Origin: Onchocerca volvulus
Lineage: Eukaryota > Nematoda > Chromadorea > Rhabditida > Onchocercidae
Reading direction: 5' to 3'
DNA: 64,000 bases
Assembly: GCA_000499405.2 (NCBI GenBank)
Contig: HG738137.1
Location: forward strand, 3,534,001-3,598,000
The position numbers were made by a program, and so were the translations under genes. Positions 39,501 through 60,492 of the stretch are shown here, piece after piece (positions within the stretch are counted from its first letter, which is position 1; each line of letters starts with the position of its first letter). The notes under the pieces are model-generated. The model saw only the letters and a list, made by a program, of their open reading frames with translations. It was not told the origin of the DNA and did not search any database.

Positions 39501-42500
39501 ATTAAGAAAACAAAAGGATTGGGTATTTTTTGGTACATTCAGAGCTGTAGAAATTTAATTTGAATTGTAGTATTTAGAACATGTTTTAATTAATGCTAGA
39601 GGCATTCACAGTTCCTGATGTATCTTTGTCTTGTAAATTCAAGTTATTTTAGAATTCTTTACTTTGATTAGACGAATTTTCAGATTGACATCCAGCGACA
39701 ATTTCAAGTTGGGCTTTGGATGCAGTATAGGAAAACCGCTCATCAGTCTCACTTCCATATGAAGGTATATGCTTTTCTCCATTCTTTCTTTTTTGTCTAT
39801 ATCTTCTATTATCCCATTCGTTTTTTTCTTACATAATTTTTGTATAAATATATAGAAAATTAATTTAAATCATATAAAATTGTAGTATTTTGATGATCAG
39901 TAACCGTTAGTTTTATTTTTAATGATCAGTAACCGTTAGTTTTATTTTTATCTTGTCAATATCTCATCCAGCAGAGAAACTTCTGATTTGATTTCCATCA
40001 AGTTTCGGAAGGATACCAGCAGACTTCCTGTATTCTGGCATGTTCATTCCTAAAGTAGATCCATCGTATATTTTCCACTAATTCTTGTTTCCTTAATATT
40101 AAATTATCTCATCAATAGCATTTCCTTAGTCTTTTGTATTTCTGAGATACTGTAGAAAGTAAAATCCGAAAAAAAAATGTGTTGTGGAACATTTCCAAGA
40201 TTTGTCATTGTTTCTATTTTTTTGGTTTTATTTATTTTTTTTTTTTATTTTTAGCTGAATCATCTACAGATCGACAATCAGTTACCAGCATGCGTATTTC
40301 CCTGCGTACTTTCAGTTGTACCACCACCCAAATCTGTCATTCAAGACAACGGTAATTCCACACGGTCAAAAATTGATTTATAGTCATCAGATAATTTTTA
40401 TGAGATCTGATGCACAAAAGCTTATATTATAAATATCGATACAGCTTATTTTGATTAAAAATATAAATACAAACATTATTTTCTGATATCCTGAATAATG
40501 GATTCATTTCTTTTCAAAAAATTTTCAGCTCCGAAATCTTTCTGTGAATTGAGCTACATAAGACGAGAATCAGAACATAGCAGAATTGCTCAAATAAAAT
40601 ACCTTCATCTTTTGGTGCAGGAGTTCGCAGTGCAAGTTGATCAAGGTTTCATAAATGCAATATTGGAATTGATATCCTCTCAAGCTGAGAGTAAACCATA
40701 TACAGTTAGATTTTTTTTTTTTTTATTCACGAAATATAGAAGTAAGTGGGTGTCTACTTTTTTATTTTGCTAACATAATTGTGCATGCAGTAAGACGTAT
40801 GTAGGAAAAATGTTGAAAATGCATAAATTCTTGGCTATTTGTATCTTTTAATCATCGCGAAAAAACCTTTTTAGAATTTCTTAAGCTGTGGTTGCATCAA
40901 AAATATTGTCTGATTTGATGAGTGCATAAAATTTTTTATAGTAAAGAATATTTCATTAATATTTATAAATTTTAAATATGTAAAATGAAATAGAGTTGCA
41001 TAGTACATTGATTTCGTGAAATCTTTCCAGAAAGAAGCTTTTGTAAAAGATTTTGAAATGACAAAAAATCAATTAGAAATGATTGCGGGAATGACGATGG
41101 CTTCTCAACAAGCAGCATATTACGAAAATTTACATATTTCTCCACTTATGGTTTGTGCGAAGTTTTTATAAAATTTCAGGATATTTTGCAAATATTTTCA
41201 TAATTAAAAAGAGCTCAATCTGTAAAGTTTGTTATTTTACTAAATTTGAAAGGGGATGCATTTCATATGTGTAAAGAATGAACATAAACAAGATTTCAAA
41301 TTTTTTGGGAAAGGAGATTAAAATACTTATGGCTTCTTGATTCAGATAATAGTAGATGAATTTCTTGCAGATACACTTATCATTTTCCCAAGGTGGCAGT
41401 TCTGGTGGTAAGCAATTGAAGGATAAAGCTTTGAAGCCAAAGGAAACCATTCAAGTCCCACCAATTCAGTCTGAATTCATCAATGTCTTCTTGAAGAGTA
41501 TTGGTGTAACAGTGACTGAGATTCAGGATGTGGTTTTTAAGTATGGCGGTTTTGTTTTATAGTTTTCATTTTTGGCGGAGCTATCTAAGCTATGCACACA
41601 TTGTCATTTTTTTATATGCATTCTTTCGAAACTGACCTTAATACGCAGAAATCGAGATTTGTAATAAATAAGTGGATAAATATAAATGAAGTATTAAAAG
41701 CTTCCTTTTAGCGGACGAGTCGAAGAGTATAACCATGAAATTCAGTTCTAGATAACTACAGTAGAAATTATCCAGATACAAATATTTTCACGAAAAGAAT
41801 TGATTCTTAGAGAGGAGACATGGTTGGATTAACTATATATTTCTGTTTGATTAATGTTTCTCAACTGTGTTATTTTTTGATAAATAACTAGAAGTTGTGA
41901 TAGTAATTCGGTCTCTATTTTCAATAAACTTTTCTCATAGATTGGCATTTTTCGAGCGAGAATATGCTTTCTATACAACCTCTCAGTTGCAAAGCGAAAT
42001 AACAGGGCATTACACATCGCAAATCGTCAAGCAACTTTATGTACTTGTTCTGGGTCTCGACATTCTAGGAAATCCATTTGGACTCGTTCGCGATCTTTCA
42101 GCTGGAGTGCAGGATTTCTTTTATCAACCATTCCAGGTTACCTAGTCTTTATATGATTTGTTTCTATGTTGTAGTGCAAACTTTGTTTTTTTCATCTCTA
42201 ATCAAACAAAAGCGCAATTCCATTTGCTTTATTTTCATAAATTCAAAAAGCTACCACTTGAAAAGTGAGATGAGTGAAAATACTATTAGTTTTATTCATT
42301 CCTGTTTTTTAAGTGACAACTTTTGGTTCACATTGAAGAAATAGGGATTCTACACAGATAGATAAAGAATTCATTTCTAAAAATATAGAAAGAAATCGAC
42401 ATGACCTTAAGGATTTTTTTGTGAAAAAAAACAAAGATTTATTATATTTAATTCATATATGAAAAGAAATATTTCAGGGAGCTGTTCAAGGACCGGAAGA

Positions 42501-45143
42501 ATTTGCTGAGGGAGTTGCTCTGGGTGTTAAAGGTCTTGTTGGTGCAACAGTTGGCGGTGGAGTTGGAGCAGTTTCGAGAATCGCTGGTACTTTAGGAAAG
42601 GTACCTCTTCTTCATTTTTTAGTTTCATGAAGATTTTAATGTATGACATTTTTGGTTGAGTTGAAGAAAGACTTGAAAATTTGATTTAGTAAGTAGCATC
42701 GAGATTTTAAACAAATATGAAGCTTAAAATTTATGAGAAACTTTAAAAACATTATCCTTGCAAAATGTCATGTTTTAAAATTGTGAAATATAGAAGTTCG
42801 GTAGTAATATTTTTAATGCGTAATTGTAGGTTGTGCTGAGCAAGAAGGGTGAATTTCGAGAATAACCTGTTATAGAATGTTTTTGCTGCATTTTGAACAT
42901 AAAAATTAGGAGTTTTAGGGTGTAGCTGCATTAACTCTTGATGAAGAATATCAGCGTAAGCGGCAGCAAATAATGAATCGTCGTCCGAAAACAATCGGAG
43001 AGGGTGTAGCTCGTGGTGCTAAAAGTGTTGGACAAGGTTTTTATGAAGGCATCACTGGTGTTGTCTTCAAGCCACTTGCTGGTAATTTTTATTTGTGCTT
43101 ATAGGATGCTTGTAACATTTGCAGTGAAATGAGTGATTTGCTTTCTTATTCTGATAATTTATTTTTGGTGACAAGAAAGCCCATTCAAAGAATCTACAGT
43201 ATTCGATATCTTCAATTAACAAAGCAAGTTGTCTCGTTTTACTATCAATTTTAGGCGCTCGCACTGGAGGAGCTGGTGGTTTTGCAAAGGGACTTAGTCT
43301 TGGTTTAGTTGGCATCGTTACACGTCCTTTATCTGGAGCTGTTGATTTTGCTAGCAGTACTTTAGATGCTGTGAGATCGTTAGTTCTTTTTTTAATGAAA
43401 TTCTTTCCTACTTTTAAAACTATTTGGCTGTATATTATTTCGATACATTTGTGGTATTTTTGTGGCATTTGCCTTGCTAAGTACGTTTTTCAAAGCAATG
43501 AGCTCGAATACTTATGCTTAATTTAGGTTGCAAATAAATATGGTTGGATATCTTAAAATTTAGAATTTCAGCGCGACGGTTGGAATTGATGAAATGAAGC
43601 CATTGCGCCCATCACGAGTCATATTTTCGGACAATATCGTACGACCATACAGTCAAAAAGTTGCTGTAGGAGCTCAAGTATTTCGTGTAAGATTAAGATG
43701 ATGTTTCTTTGCGCTGAACTCCAATTATTGCTTCTTCTGGTGGAAATTTTCCAGATCTTTCGTACTAGTATTATTTTAAAGTTATTTTCTAATAACTATG
43801 AAAGCTTCATATTTTCCTTAGTCATACATCCATCCAATGTGCTTAACTTGAGCAAACTGTCTCGATTGTGCTGCTCACACCATACTCTTTATAAGGTTAA
43901 GTGCTTTGAATGAAAGAGAAATTGAACTCATACATATGAATTCAGAGAAACATTGATGATCGACTTTTGAATATATACAATATATATCGAATATTATATT
44001 GACATATGACATTTTGTTTTTAACTGACAGCATTCAGTAAAAGAGGAGCGAGTTATTGGACAACATTAGCGAAACTTTTTTTTTTTTTTTCGCGAATGAT
44101 TTTGCATTAAAAAAGTGCTATAAAGTTTCTACATTGTTAGCAATGTATATTTTGAATGTTCAGGAAGCTGATAATGGTTCAGTGGCGGATACCGATTATT
44201 TCGTGGCGCATGCTCCAATTTCTGAGAAGAGCCTATTTATTATCACCGATAGGTTAGAATTTTGAGGTGTCTATTTAGCTAAGTTTTCCAAAAATTAATG
44301 GAGTTTGGAATACTGATTGCAGTTCTTGCAGATGTTGAATGATGTGTATTTCATTACAGTAGAAAATTTTTTGTATCCTCAACACGGGGGAGGACATTTA
44401 GCAAAAGAGCAGGGAGTCACTGAAATAACCAGTTAAAAAATTGTACTTTTTCATAAGTGATTTTTAATTTAGTACAATTAAATCTTTCTTTTTTTTTTTT
44501 TTTTTAATATGCATTGTAGAGAAATGATTGCAGGCGTGCAATGAATGTAAAAAAAAATGATATAGTTGGTTCGTGGAATATTGAATGGCAAGTTTTATAC
44601 ACGGAAATGAATAGACCGACACTTTCGGGTAAAACGATCCTGATTGACTTGCGGAAAAAACAGAAAGGTTTTCTGAAATTAAGCACGTTAGGTGGAAGAG
44701 TGATCGAGCTAACAGAACAAGCTTCTGCATCTGTTAGTATTTATTGTTTTTTCAGTCAAAATCTCCATTAAAATATAAAATGATGTTTTTGTTTATGGAC
44801 GTTCAATAGTCAGAGAAAGAAAATGGAAAAGTTGAATAAAGTAACTTCGTAACATTAAATTTTTTGATAAAGATACAAGACGCAACTGTGATGCCAGAAA
44901 ATATTGAGTGCTATTTGACTCAGTTTTATTAGTTATGGTAATCTTATTGATATCTTACTTGTCGTAAGAGCAATATGTCTTAGTTTTTTACTTTTTATGT
45001 AAACACTGCAAATTTCATCTAGTGCGTCCTAAAAGCAAATCTATCAAATTCACCAAATTTTGTATAATCTTTATTGATGCTAATTTCAGGAAATTTATCA
45101 CAAATTATTAATTGCTTATGAAATTGAAGTTGGTGATGATTAA
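18549..45143 (+). CDS. VPS13: VPS13A/C-type bridge-like lipid transfer protein
   Basis: VPS13 proteins form a long hydrophobic channel that moves phospholipids between membranes at contact sites. Sixty-two exons join with consistent phases to 3,219 codons including the stop (3,218 aa; human VPS13A is 3,174). The chorein N-terminus ([19 protein letters not shown], human MVFESVVVDVLNRFLGDYV) starts at 18549. Repeating-beta-groove sequence follows throughout. The VAB/SHR-BD adaptor-binding part is about residues 2030-2600 ([29 protein letters not shown]). The ATG2-like C-terminal region is about 2865-3065 ([29 protein letters not shown]) and a PH-like end is about 3070-3218. Exon content aligns with human VPS13A over the whole length. 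No UBA domain as in VPS13D was seen. At the position of the human FFAT motif there is instead a Lys/Glu-rich segment (near 24828-24992). It is probably the single A/C-type orthologue. Confidence 0.95.
39269..39335. repeat. perfect inverted repeat, 32-bp arms, 3-bp spacer, in VPS13 intron 48
   Basis: The left arm 39269-39300 is the exact reverse complement of the right arm 39304-39335, separated by GCA. It lies in the intron between the exons ending 38928 and starting 39384, so it does not affect coding. Confidence 0.95.
39893..39950. repeat. exact 29-bp tandem duplication in VPS13 intron 50
   Basis: The unit 39893-39921 (beginning ATGATCAGTAACCGTTAG) is repeated without change at 39922-39950. 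Two copies only. Confidence 0.95.
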
Positions 45144-47658
45144 AAAAGCTTCCTATTTACACTTTCGTTGTTGAATGCTTTATATTATATATTTCGCTAA
45201 AGAAGTTGGTTGTGAGCATCCTTATTTCGTATTCTGTGTGATGGAGGTGATGACACATGGAAGATATAACTATGATTTTATTAATCTGATAATTGTTCTT
45301 GATTACTATTTGTCATTTTCTGATGTATTTCAACGAATCGTTTGGTCCATATCATTTTGATCACATTTTTGGGAGAGCAAAAAATTCAACATTAGATTTT
45401 TGACCATTATCAATTTCTTAGACGATAATCATTTAATAAACAAAATGCCTTCCGGTCTTGACTTTTTTTCAGTGTTTCTGAATAGTGATTATTCTTGTTA
45501 TGCTTCTCTTTTTCGTTTTGTATAATCATTAAATTTTTTATTTTCTGATGATATCTGTCGAATGATTTTGGAAAGAATATGCTTATGCTTACCACATTGA
45601 ATTTTACTGTATTATCTTTGATAGTAAAAGCTCATCAAATATAACTTACATTTGAAATTGCTGTATCCTAATATTAAATTTGTTAAGAATGGAGAGAAAC
45701 GAATTTTTTTTAGTCAAAATTGGACCAGATCAAACTATGATTTGTGAAACTGAATGAGTAACAAATTTATGAGGGTAATGATTAATGCTGAACATTCTTT
45801 GATCGAAAATTTTGATGGTACTTATACTTAAAATACTTCCACTGGGAGAAACCCAACATGGTATTTCAAAACTTCAAAAAATATTTAAACTGTCAGTTTT
45901 ATCGAATTTTAAATGAAGATGTGAGAGGGGTTATTGAAGCAATCATCATTGCTTTGAATTTTGTTTTTCATGAGTGTTCATATTTTTTATACTTTATTTC
46001 ATTTTTTCTATAATTCATTCTGAATATTATCGATATCTTGTAAGATTCCAGAGAATTTTTTTTGCAGAAAGTTCAAATTTTTATTCACTCGTGTATTTGT
46101 TACTCCCTTCACTCTATTCATTTTGGAGGAAATATTTCATTTGAGTCGTCTTTTTATTCATTTGGACGCAGTAATTCAATTGTTCAAATTTGTATCAAAC
46201 GCTTCTTCCTCTGATGTTTTATTTGCTGTGTTATTCCAAAATATTTCACACTTTTACGAATCATTTGCTCTATAAACTGCCTTATGTGGCTATTTCCAAT
46301 TAAAGTTAGATAGATATCGTTTGACATTTCAGATATCGCTGTGATTAGTGATACATCAAAAAATTTTCGTGATCAATTTATTGTTCATTGAGTGATTCAG
46401 ATTTGTTATTGGAAAAAAATTGTCTTCGGAAATTAAATAATTGGGACAGGACAGTATGCACATATAAATTTCCATAAATTTATCTTTTAACAACGAGGAA
46501 ACGGAAGCAAAATCTGTTGTGAACATTTTCCATGGGTTCGTCTTACATCCTTTTTAAGGACAATGACCAACTTGAGTTAAAGGTCAGAATATCGTCTTCA
46601 CCGACATACTATAATGTCTTTAAATATCTGCGAGAAATGCAGTGATATGTTAAAAGTTATAAAATCCGGAATAATCCAATTTTTTTCCCCTATTTCAGAT
46701 TGTGATGGATAATATAAAATTGTAGTAGGATGTGGAATATACTGTCTGATTGGTCGGCTACAAAATTTTCTCGCTTTTCATTGTAAAAGAGGGATTTACT
46801 AATTATTTTGTTAAACTATCATAGAGATTGTGCTTGTATGAAATAGTTTATTTTTGATAACGAACAAGAACTACTGATAACATTGGACCCATACCTTTGC
46901 TAGCATTTAAGTGAAATAAAAATTGTTTAACTAAATTGGCCAATGTAGTTTTTGCTGCCAATACTCTAGATTCAAGATTCAAGATTAGCGCATTTGAATT
47001 ATGCTCAGATAGCTAGAATTTTCACTTTTTTTCCTTCAATTTAGGGCTTTAGAAGTGTATACTTGCATAATTTGAGTGAGAATTTCGGATGCTAGCTAAA
47101 ATTTCTTTTTCATCGCTTCAGATTTCCGTATAATACAGGAAAATCAATTAACTGTTCAACTGAGAGCGAAAGATATTGCTGAGGAAGTTTACACTTTTTT
47201 TTTTGGATTGGGAGAGAATTCCTCTTTATATGTTTTCATTTCTAAATGCAACCAAGACGAAGCATTTAAGTAATGAAGTGGATTTTATATTTCTACAAGT
47301 TGAATTGTTTTTTTGTTTGACACTGTGACTCTGCTTATCTTTTTGTCGTAGGGAATACCATAACTTGCCGATTTCATTCGATATGAAAAGTTTGAAGATA
47401 ATTCGATTATTCGGTTCGATGACATTATTATTTCAATAACGAGAGGATTGTTACACTAAACTTTATGTACTCTGACACGAAATAATTCTATCCCATGCAT
47501 CATCATCTAACCTGAAAACGATTTCATTTAAGCAGCAAAGCAATGATTCATCAATGATGATGGTAATTAGATTTTTTTGCGGCATTTTCTTCATGTGATA
47601 GTAAAGAAAAGAAAAAAAAGAAAAAAAAATCAGTCAATTTGAAGAATACAAACAAACT

Positions 47659-47722
47659 CGATCAGCACGACCGCCACTATGTCACTTTTCATATTTACAT
47701 TGCGGTGTGTTTGTGCTGATCG
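47659..47722 (+). other. long hairpin, possible pre-miRNA-like structure
   Basis: Arms CGATCAGCAC (47659-47668) and GTGCTGATCG (47713-47722) pair perfectly. Inside them ACCGC and GCGGT can pair as well, leaving a terminal loop of about 30 bases. It lies in the 6.2 kb intergenic gap and is locally GC-richer. No known miRNA was recognised. Confidence 0.35.
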
Positions 47723-48728
47723 GTGTATCTTTTCGGTGAAATCATTTCCCTTCTTGACACGCACTATTCTGATGTTTGAGAATGTTTGTTAATGGAAAAA
47801 AGATGGATTGAATTAGTTCCCAATTTTTTCGGCTTCCTAATGCTCAGTTACATATAATTTTGCTAAGACAAATCTAACTCAAAAATCTGTATTATTCCAA
47901 TATCTGATATCAGAGTTGTCAGTTATGTCTTACCTAAATGATCAGAAATTGAATGATCTGAACAAACACGATGGATTTCTGAACTCATTATCAATTCTTT
48001 TAAAAATTGGTTTTTGTATGAGCAGTTGGTTTTAGCGTGATAGAGATGTGTCAACCTCTAGAGATAAATTGAAAATCCCATCGCTTCGAGATAACCGTTG
48101 ATTCTCTGGACGCATGCAATGATAACTCTCTGAATCTCAGATCCTTCTATGGTTTGTCTCATCTCTGGAGAATAGTCGAATAAGATTAACTGTCTATCTT
48201 AAATGCATTTTTTTAAATTTATTATTGTTGCATGACATCACGCATTGGAGTGTACTAAATCGGAAGCATTTCTTTTCTTGAAGTTAAGTCAAAGCTTCAA
48301 GTAATTTTCTTTCCAAGAATTTTCGATTTTTCTTTCTTAATGTAATTGCTTCATTATCTATAACTTTGCTCTATTCATTATTCTAGTACTCTCGAACAAT
48401 ATACTCTTTTTTATCATTGGTAATATCAGTACTCTTATCATCGCTATTTGTGGTAAATTCGCTTCCATATCACTGCAACATATAGCACTCTTTATGTATT
48501 TATTTACTTTTTTTTTTGCGATGTTTTCTCTTATATCGATGAATAATATGTAGTGTATCATTTCTACTTCGTTATGCTTGTGTGTTGCAATCGGATATCG
48601 AGATGATAAAGAAGCTTTATATGACAAATTTTTGAAGATAGTGATGATAATGATGATTAATGATTAAATTGTGGTGACAGCATTACTGCTACTTCTCTCC
48701 GCTCTCCTCATCAGTGGCAATGATATTA

Positions 48729-48729
<1 letters not shown>

Positions 48730-48771
<42 letters not shown>
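48730..48771. repeat. (CA)n dinucleotide microsatellite
   Basis: About 21 uninterrupted CA units. Confidence 0.97.
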
Positions 48772-48772
<1 letters not shown>

Positions 48773-48789
48773 CATCATTCCATCATCTT

Positions 48790-49070
48790 TGTGTAGCGTC
48801 GTCGACCGTTGCAACATGTATTTCTTGTTCTGCCAGGCGTTTTACAATCGATTCAAAAAGATCTGAGCGATGTGCGACGACGAGCTCTCCTCCTTCCTGG
48901 CTGTGTAATGTTCATCCAGCACATTTCAGTTTTTTCAGCTTTTCCTCTTCACTGCCCCGCCATCATTCCTGGTCGCTGTAGACTTGCACAGTAGATAGAC
49001 TTGTCAAACTTCAATTCATCATGGATGATGCGATGGAGGCAAGCAAGAAGTCGGCAAGTCATTGATAAAT
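48790..49070 (+). promoter_or_regulatory. GC-rich island, possible wwp-1 promoter or upstream exon
   Basis: Composition rises in G and C here compared with the AT-rich flanks, 2.3 kb before the wwp-1 coding start. It contains ATG 49021 opening MDDAMEASKKS, followed directly by GCAAGT, which resembles a GC-type splice donor. Joining there to the acceptor at 51316 would stay in frame with the WWP1 start. This is suggestive only. Confidence 0.3.
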
Positions 49071-49921
49071 CCAATCTTCGGTTTACTTCATTCTTTTTCA
49101 CAATTAATGAGCATGAAGAAACATTCTAGTCAAACATCTATATCCTTTACAAACTAAGAAGAAATGACTGTATGAGATATTAACATAGTGGGAAGGACGT
49201 GAAGTATAAGTAAACAATATTTTACTTTTTAGATAAGCAAACTTGTGATAACTATAAAATAATAGTGCTATAGTCATGATTGCACCGAACTATAAGCAGA
49301 AGATTGAGGTGACTGAAATGGAAGTGCTTGAGCCTAGCTGTCAGTATTCTCACTTTCGAGTAATTTATGTGACTTCTGAATAAGTAAATATAATTTTCAA
49401 ACGGTAATTACTTTAATTCAATGATTTATTTCTACTTTCCAACATTTTCTATGCAAGGTTTCCAGTTAGTATTCTTTAATTACACTCATTTCCATCGTCA
49501 TCATTTCTGGCCATATGTCCAGTACTTGGTGATGGTTGTCGTAGCGATTTCTGTCATTGTTATTTGCAAGGATTTACTTACATAATTTGAAACTTATTAC
49601 TTCCTTAATTAACTAGCAGATTTCGGCGCATTCCTTCACTTCTAACCTGGGAAATGAAAGGTAGCATTTTGATATATTCAAGTATATGTCAACGGCCGTG
49701 AAAGTGATAGTTATAATGTTCCTATCGCCTGAAATTGCTCATGACTTTTTGGAATTTGTGAGGACGTCAGATATCAGGGATGTGCAATTTTTGTCTTTCT
49801 GATCGACTGGCTGATGGACAAATTCTCCAACATAGCCAAGTTTTATGCATGAAGTTCTATATTTTTATGATAATTTACATAGAAAATATCAATAAGATTT
49901 ATATAAGGATTCAGGCTTTTG

Positions 49922-49924
<3 letters not shown>

Positions 49925-49986
<62 letters not shown>

Positions 49987-50275
49987 TATTATTTATTATT
50001 TATTATTTATTATTTATTATTTATTATTTATTATTTATTATTTATTATTTATTATTTATTATTTATTATTTATTATTTATTATTTATTATTTATTATTTA
50101 TTATTTATTGTTTGTTATTTGTTATTTATTATTTATTATTTATTATTTATTATTTTGTTTATTATTTATTATTTATTACTTGTTATTTATTATTTATTAT
50201 TTATTATTTATTATTCATTATTTATTATTTATTAATTATTGTTACTTGCTATTTATTATTTATTATTAATTATTT
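49925..50275. repeat. (TTA)n followed by a TATTATT heptamer array
   Basis: About 20 TTA units (49925-49986) run into a seven-base repeat TATTATT that continues to about 50275, giving roughly 40 copies. The later part has point changes such as TTGTTTG and ATTTTGTTT. Long apparent open frames here are low-complexity artefacts. Confidence 0.95.
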
Positions 50276-50337
50276 TGCATTAATATTATTATTATTATTA
50301 CTTTTTCAAAAGAGGTAGTATTAAATAAGATATCAAG

Positions 50338-50375
50338 TTGAAATAGAAGAATGTCAGTAAATTCTTCTATTTCAA
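50338..50375. repeat. short perfect hairpin, 15-bp arms
   Basis: TTGAAATAGAAGAAT (50338-50352) and its exact reverse complement (50361-50375) flank an eight-base loop, just after the heptamer array. Confidence 0.9.
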
Positions 50376-51309
50376 GAATCGATCAATTGTAGCTGTTGCA
50401 TATTCATTCGTTAGATTAATTCTAATATATATTCGATGTGGATAACATACTGCGGTTTAAATGTGTCTTTCTAAACCTTTTAGATATTTCATTCCCACTA
50501 TCAATTTCTCTAACAAGTCTTTTGAGTTATAAATCATAAGAAATATTTCACTTGTCAGTTTATCAGATGAATAATTCCATCACTTTTCCTCGAAATCTAT
50601 CGGAATTTACCGCAAGTAGTTAGAGATCTTTGACTATCAGGTTTGAGCTTTTATTTTTGTATACGAATATATAAATATATATATCGTCTTTTGCCTGTCA
50701 AATTCGACAATTCTATGTGTCCGAGCACATCAATGTGTCCTTCCCTTTCCTGCCTTCCCGTCTCGTTTTCTTCGCTTTCCCCTGTTGGATCTTTTTCTAT
50801 ATTATTGATGTGATATGTTTATATTTACATAAATCATTCTCCGACTTTTAATTACTACCGTACATTCTGTTTCTGTAATGTTTCGGCGACCTGTTTTAAG
50901 TTACATTTATAATGATCGCTGCAGTGCTTGTCAATGTGATGGTTCATTTTTACAATGTCGAATTTCTAATGTATTTTCGCTAGTTTACTTTCCTTTCTTT
51001 TTGTTATTAAAACGGTTGTTTGTGTTATGTTTTCAATGAATCGGTCATTTATCAGTTGAAATTATTTCATTCCATCAAATAGTAATAATTGAAGCTCCCT
51101 ACCCTAACTTTGTAGTATAGTTCGAAAAAGATGTTCACATTTTGGCAGTTTTTTTTTAATTTTTGCTCTTCATAATCTTCAAGTTATACATATCATCGAT
51201 ACTGATTGCGTGTAAGTATCGTAAGCTAACAATTATTAGTATATTGTAAAAGCAGTGCGATCTCTCTCATCTGTCGTCCCTGTAGAGAATCCCAAAAATT
51301 TCCCAAAAT

Positions 51310-51316
51310 GTTTTAG
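51310..51316 (+). promoter_or_regulatory. candidate trans-splice acceptor of wwp-1
   Basis: ATGTTTTAG ends 48 bases before the ATG at 51365. It could receive a spliced leader, or pair with an upstream exon at 49021. Confidence 0.4.
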
Positions 51317-51364
51317 ACTGTGAATGTTTTGTCCGCATGTACAACCGTCAATAGGCAAATAAAA

Positions 51365-60492
<9,128 letters not shown>

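Larger units (their letters stand above)
18549..45143 (+). other. VPS13: exon map of VPS13
   Basis: Exons read by eye: 18549-18648, 18876-19028, 19384-19509, 19743-19915, 20320-20521, 20943-21189, 21355-21526, 21992-22122, 22286-22406, 22503-22660, 22914-23156, 23450-23696, 24037-24242, 24513-24660, 24828-24992, 25200-25430, 25700-25795, 25951-26120, 26436-26628, 26872-27120, 27344-27554, 27772-27871, 28135-28288, 28644-28916, 29214-29402, 29709-29784, 30013-30186, 30451-30572, 30812-30907, 31067-31231, 31465-31632, 31910-32059, 32212-32310, 32673-32939, 33186-33344, 33477-33611, 33856-34019, 34089-34329, 34524-34595, 34753-34851, 35013-35114, 35365-35436, 36164-36226, 36975-37229, 37509-37640, 37869-38001, 38134-38312, 38699-38928, 39384-39522, 39684-39764, 40255-40351, 40529-40704, 41031-41150, 41371-41540, 41941-42136, 42478-42600, 42919-43081, 43255-43378, 43572-43686, 44164-44252, 44534-44732, 45090-45143. 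All introns are GT-AG. Least certain are the acceptors at 24828 and 31465 and the small exons 35365-35436 and 36164-36226. Confidence 0.8.
45144..51316. other. intergenic region, VPS13 to wwp-1
   Basis: A 6.2 kb gap with no protein gene I can support. It holds the VPS13 3' UTR (candidate AATAAA at 45435-45440), a long hairpin at 47659-47722, a CA repeat, a GC-rich island at about 48790-49070, TTA/heptamer microsatellites at 49925-50275 and a hairpin at 50338-50375. These are listed separately. The rest is AT-rich and unremarkable. Confidence 0.5.

Noticed and set aside
49780..50318. Long open frames made of Leu/Ile/Tyr repeats
   Set aside because: They are translations of the TTA and TATTATT arrays and have no coding character.
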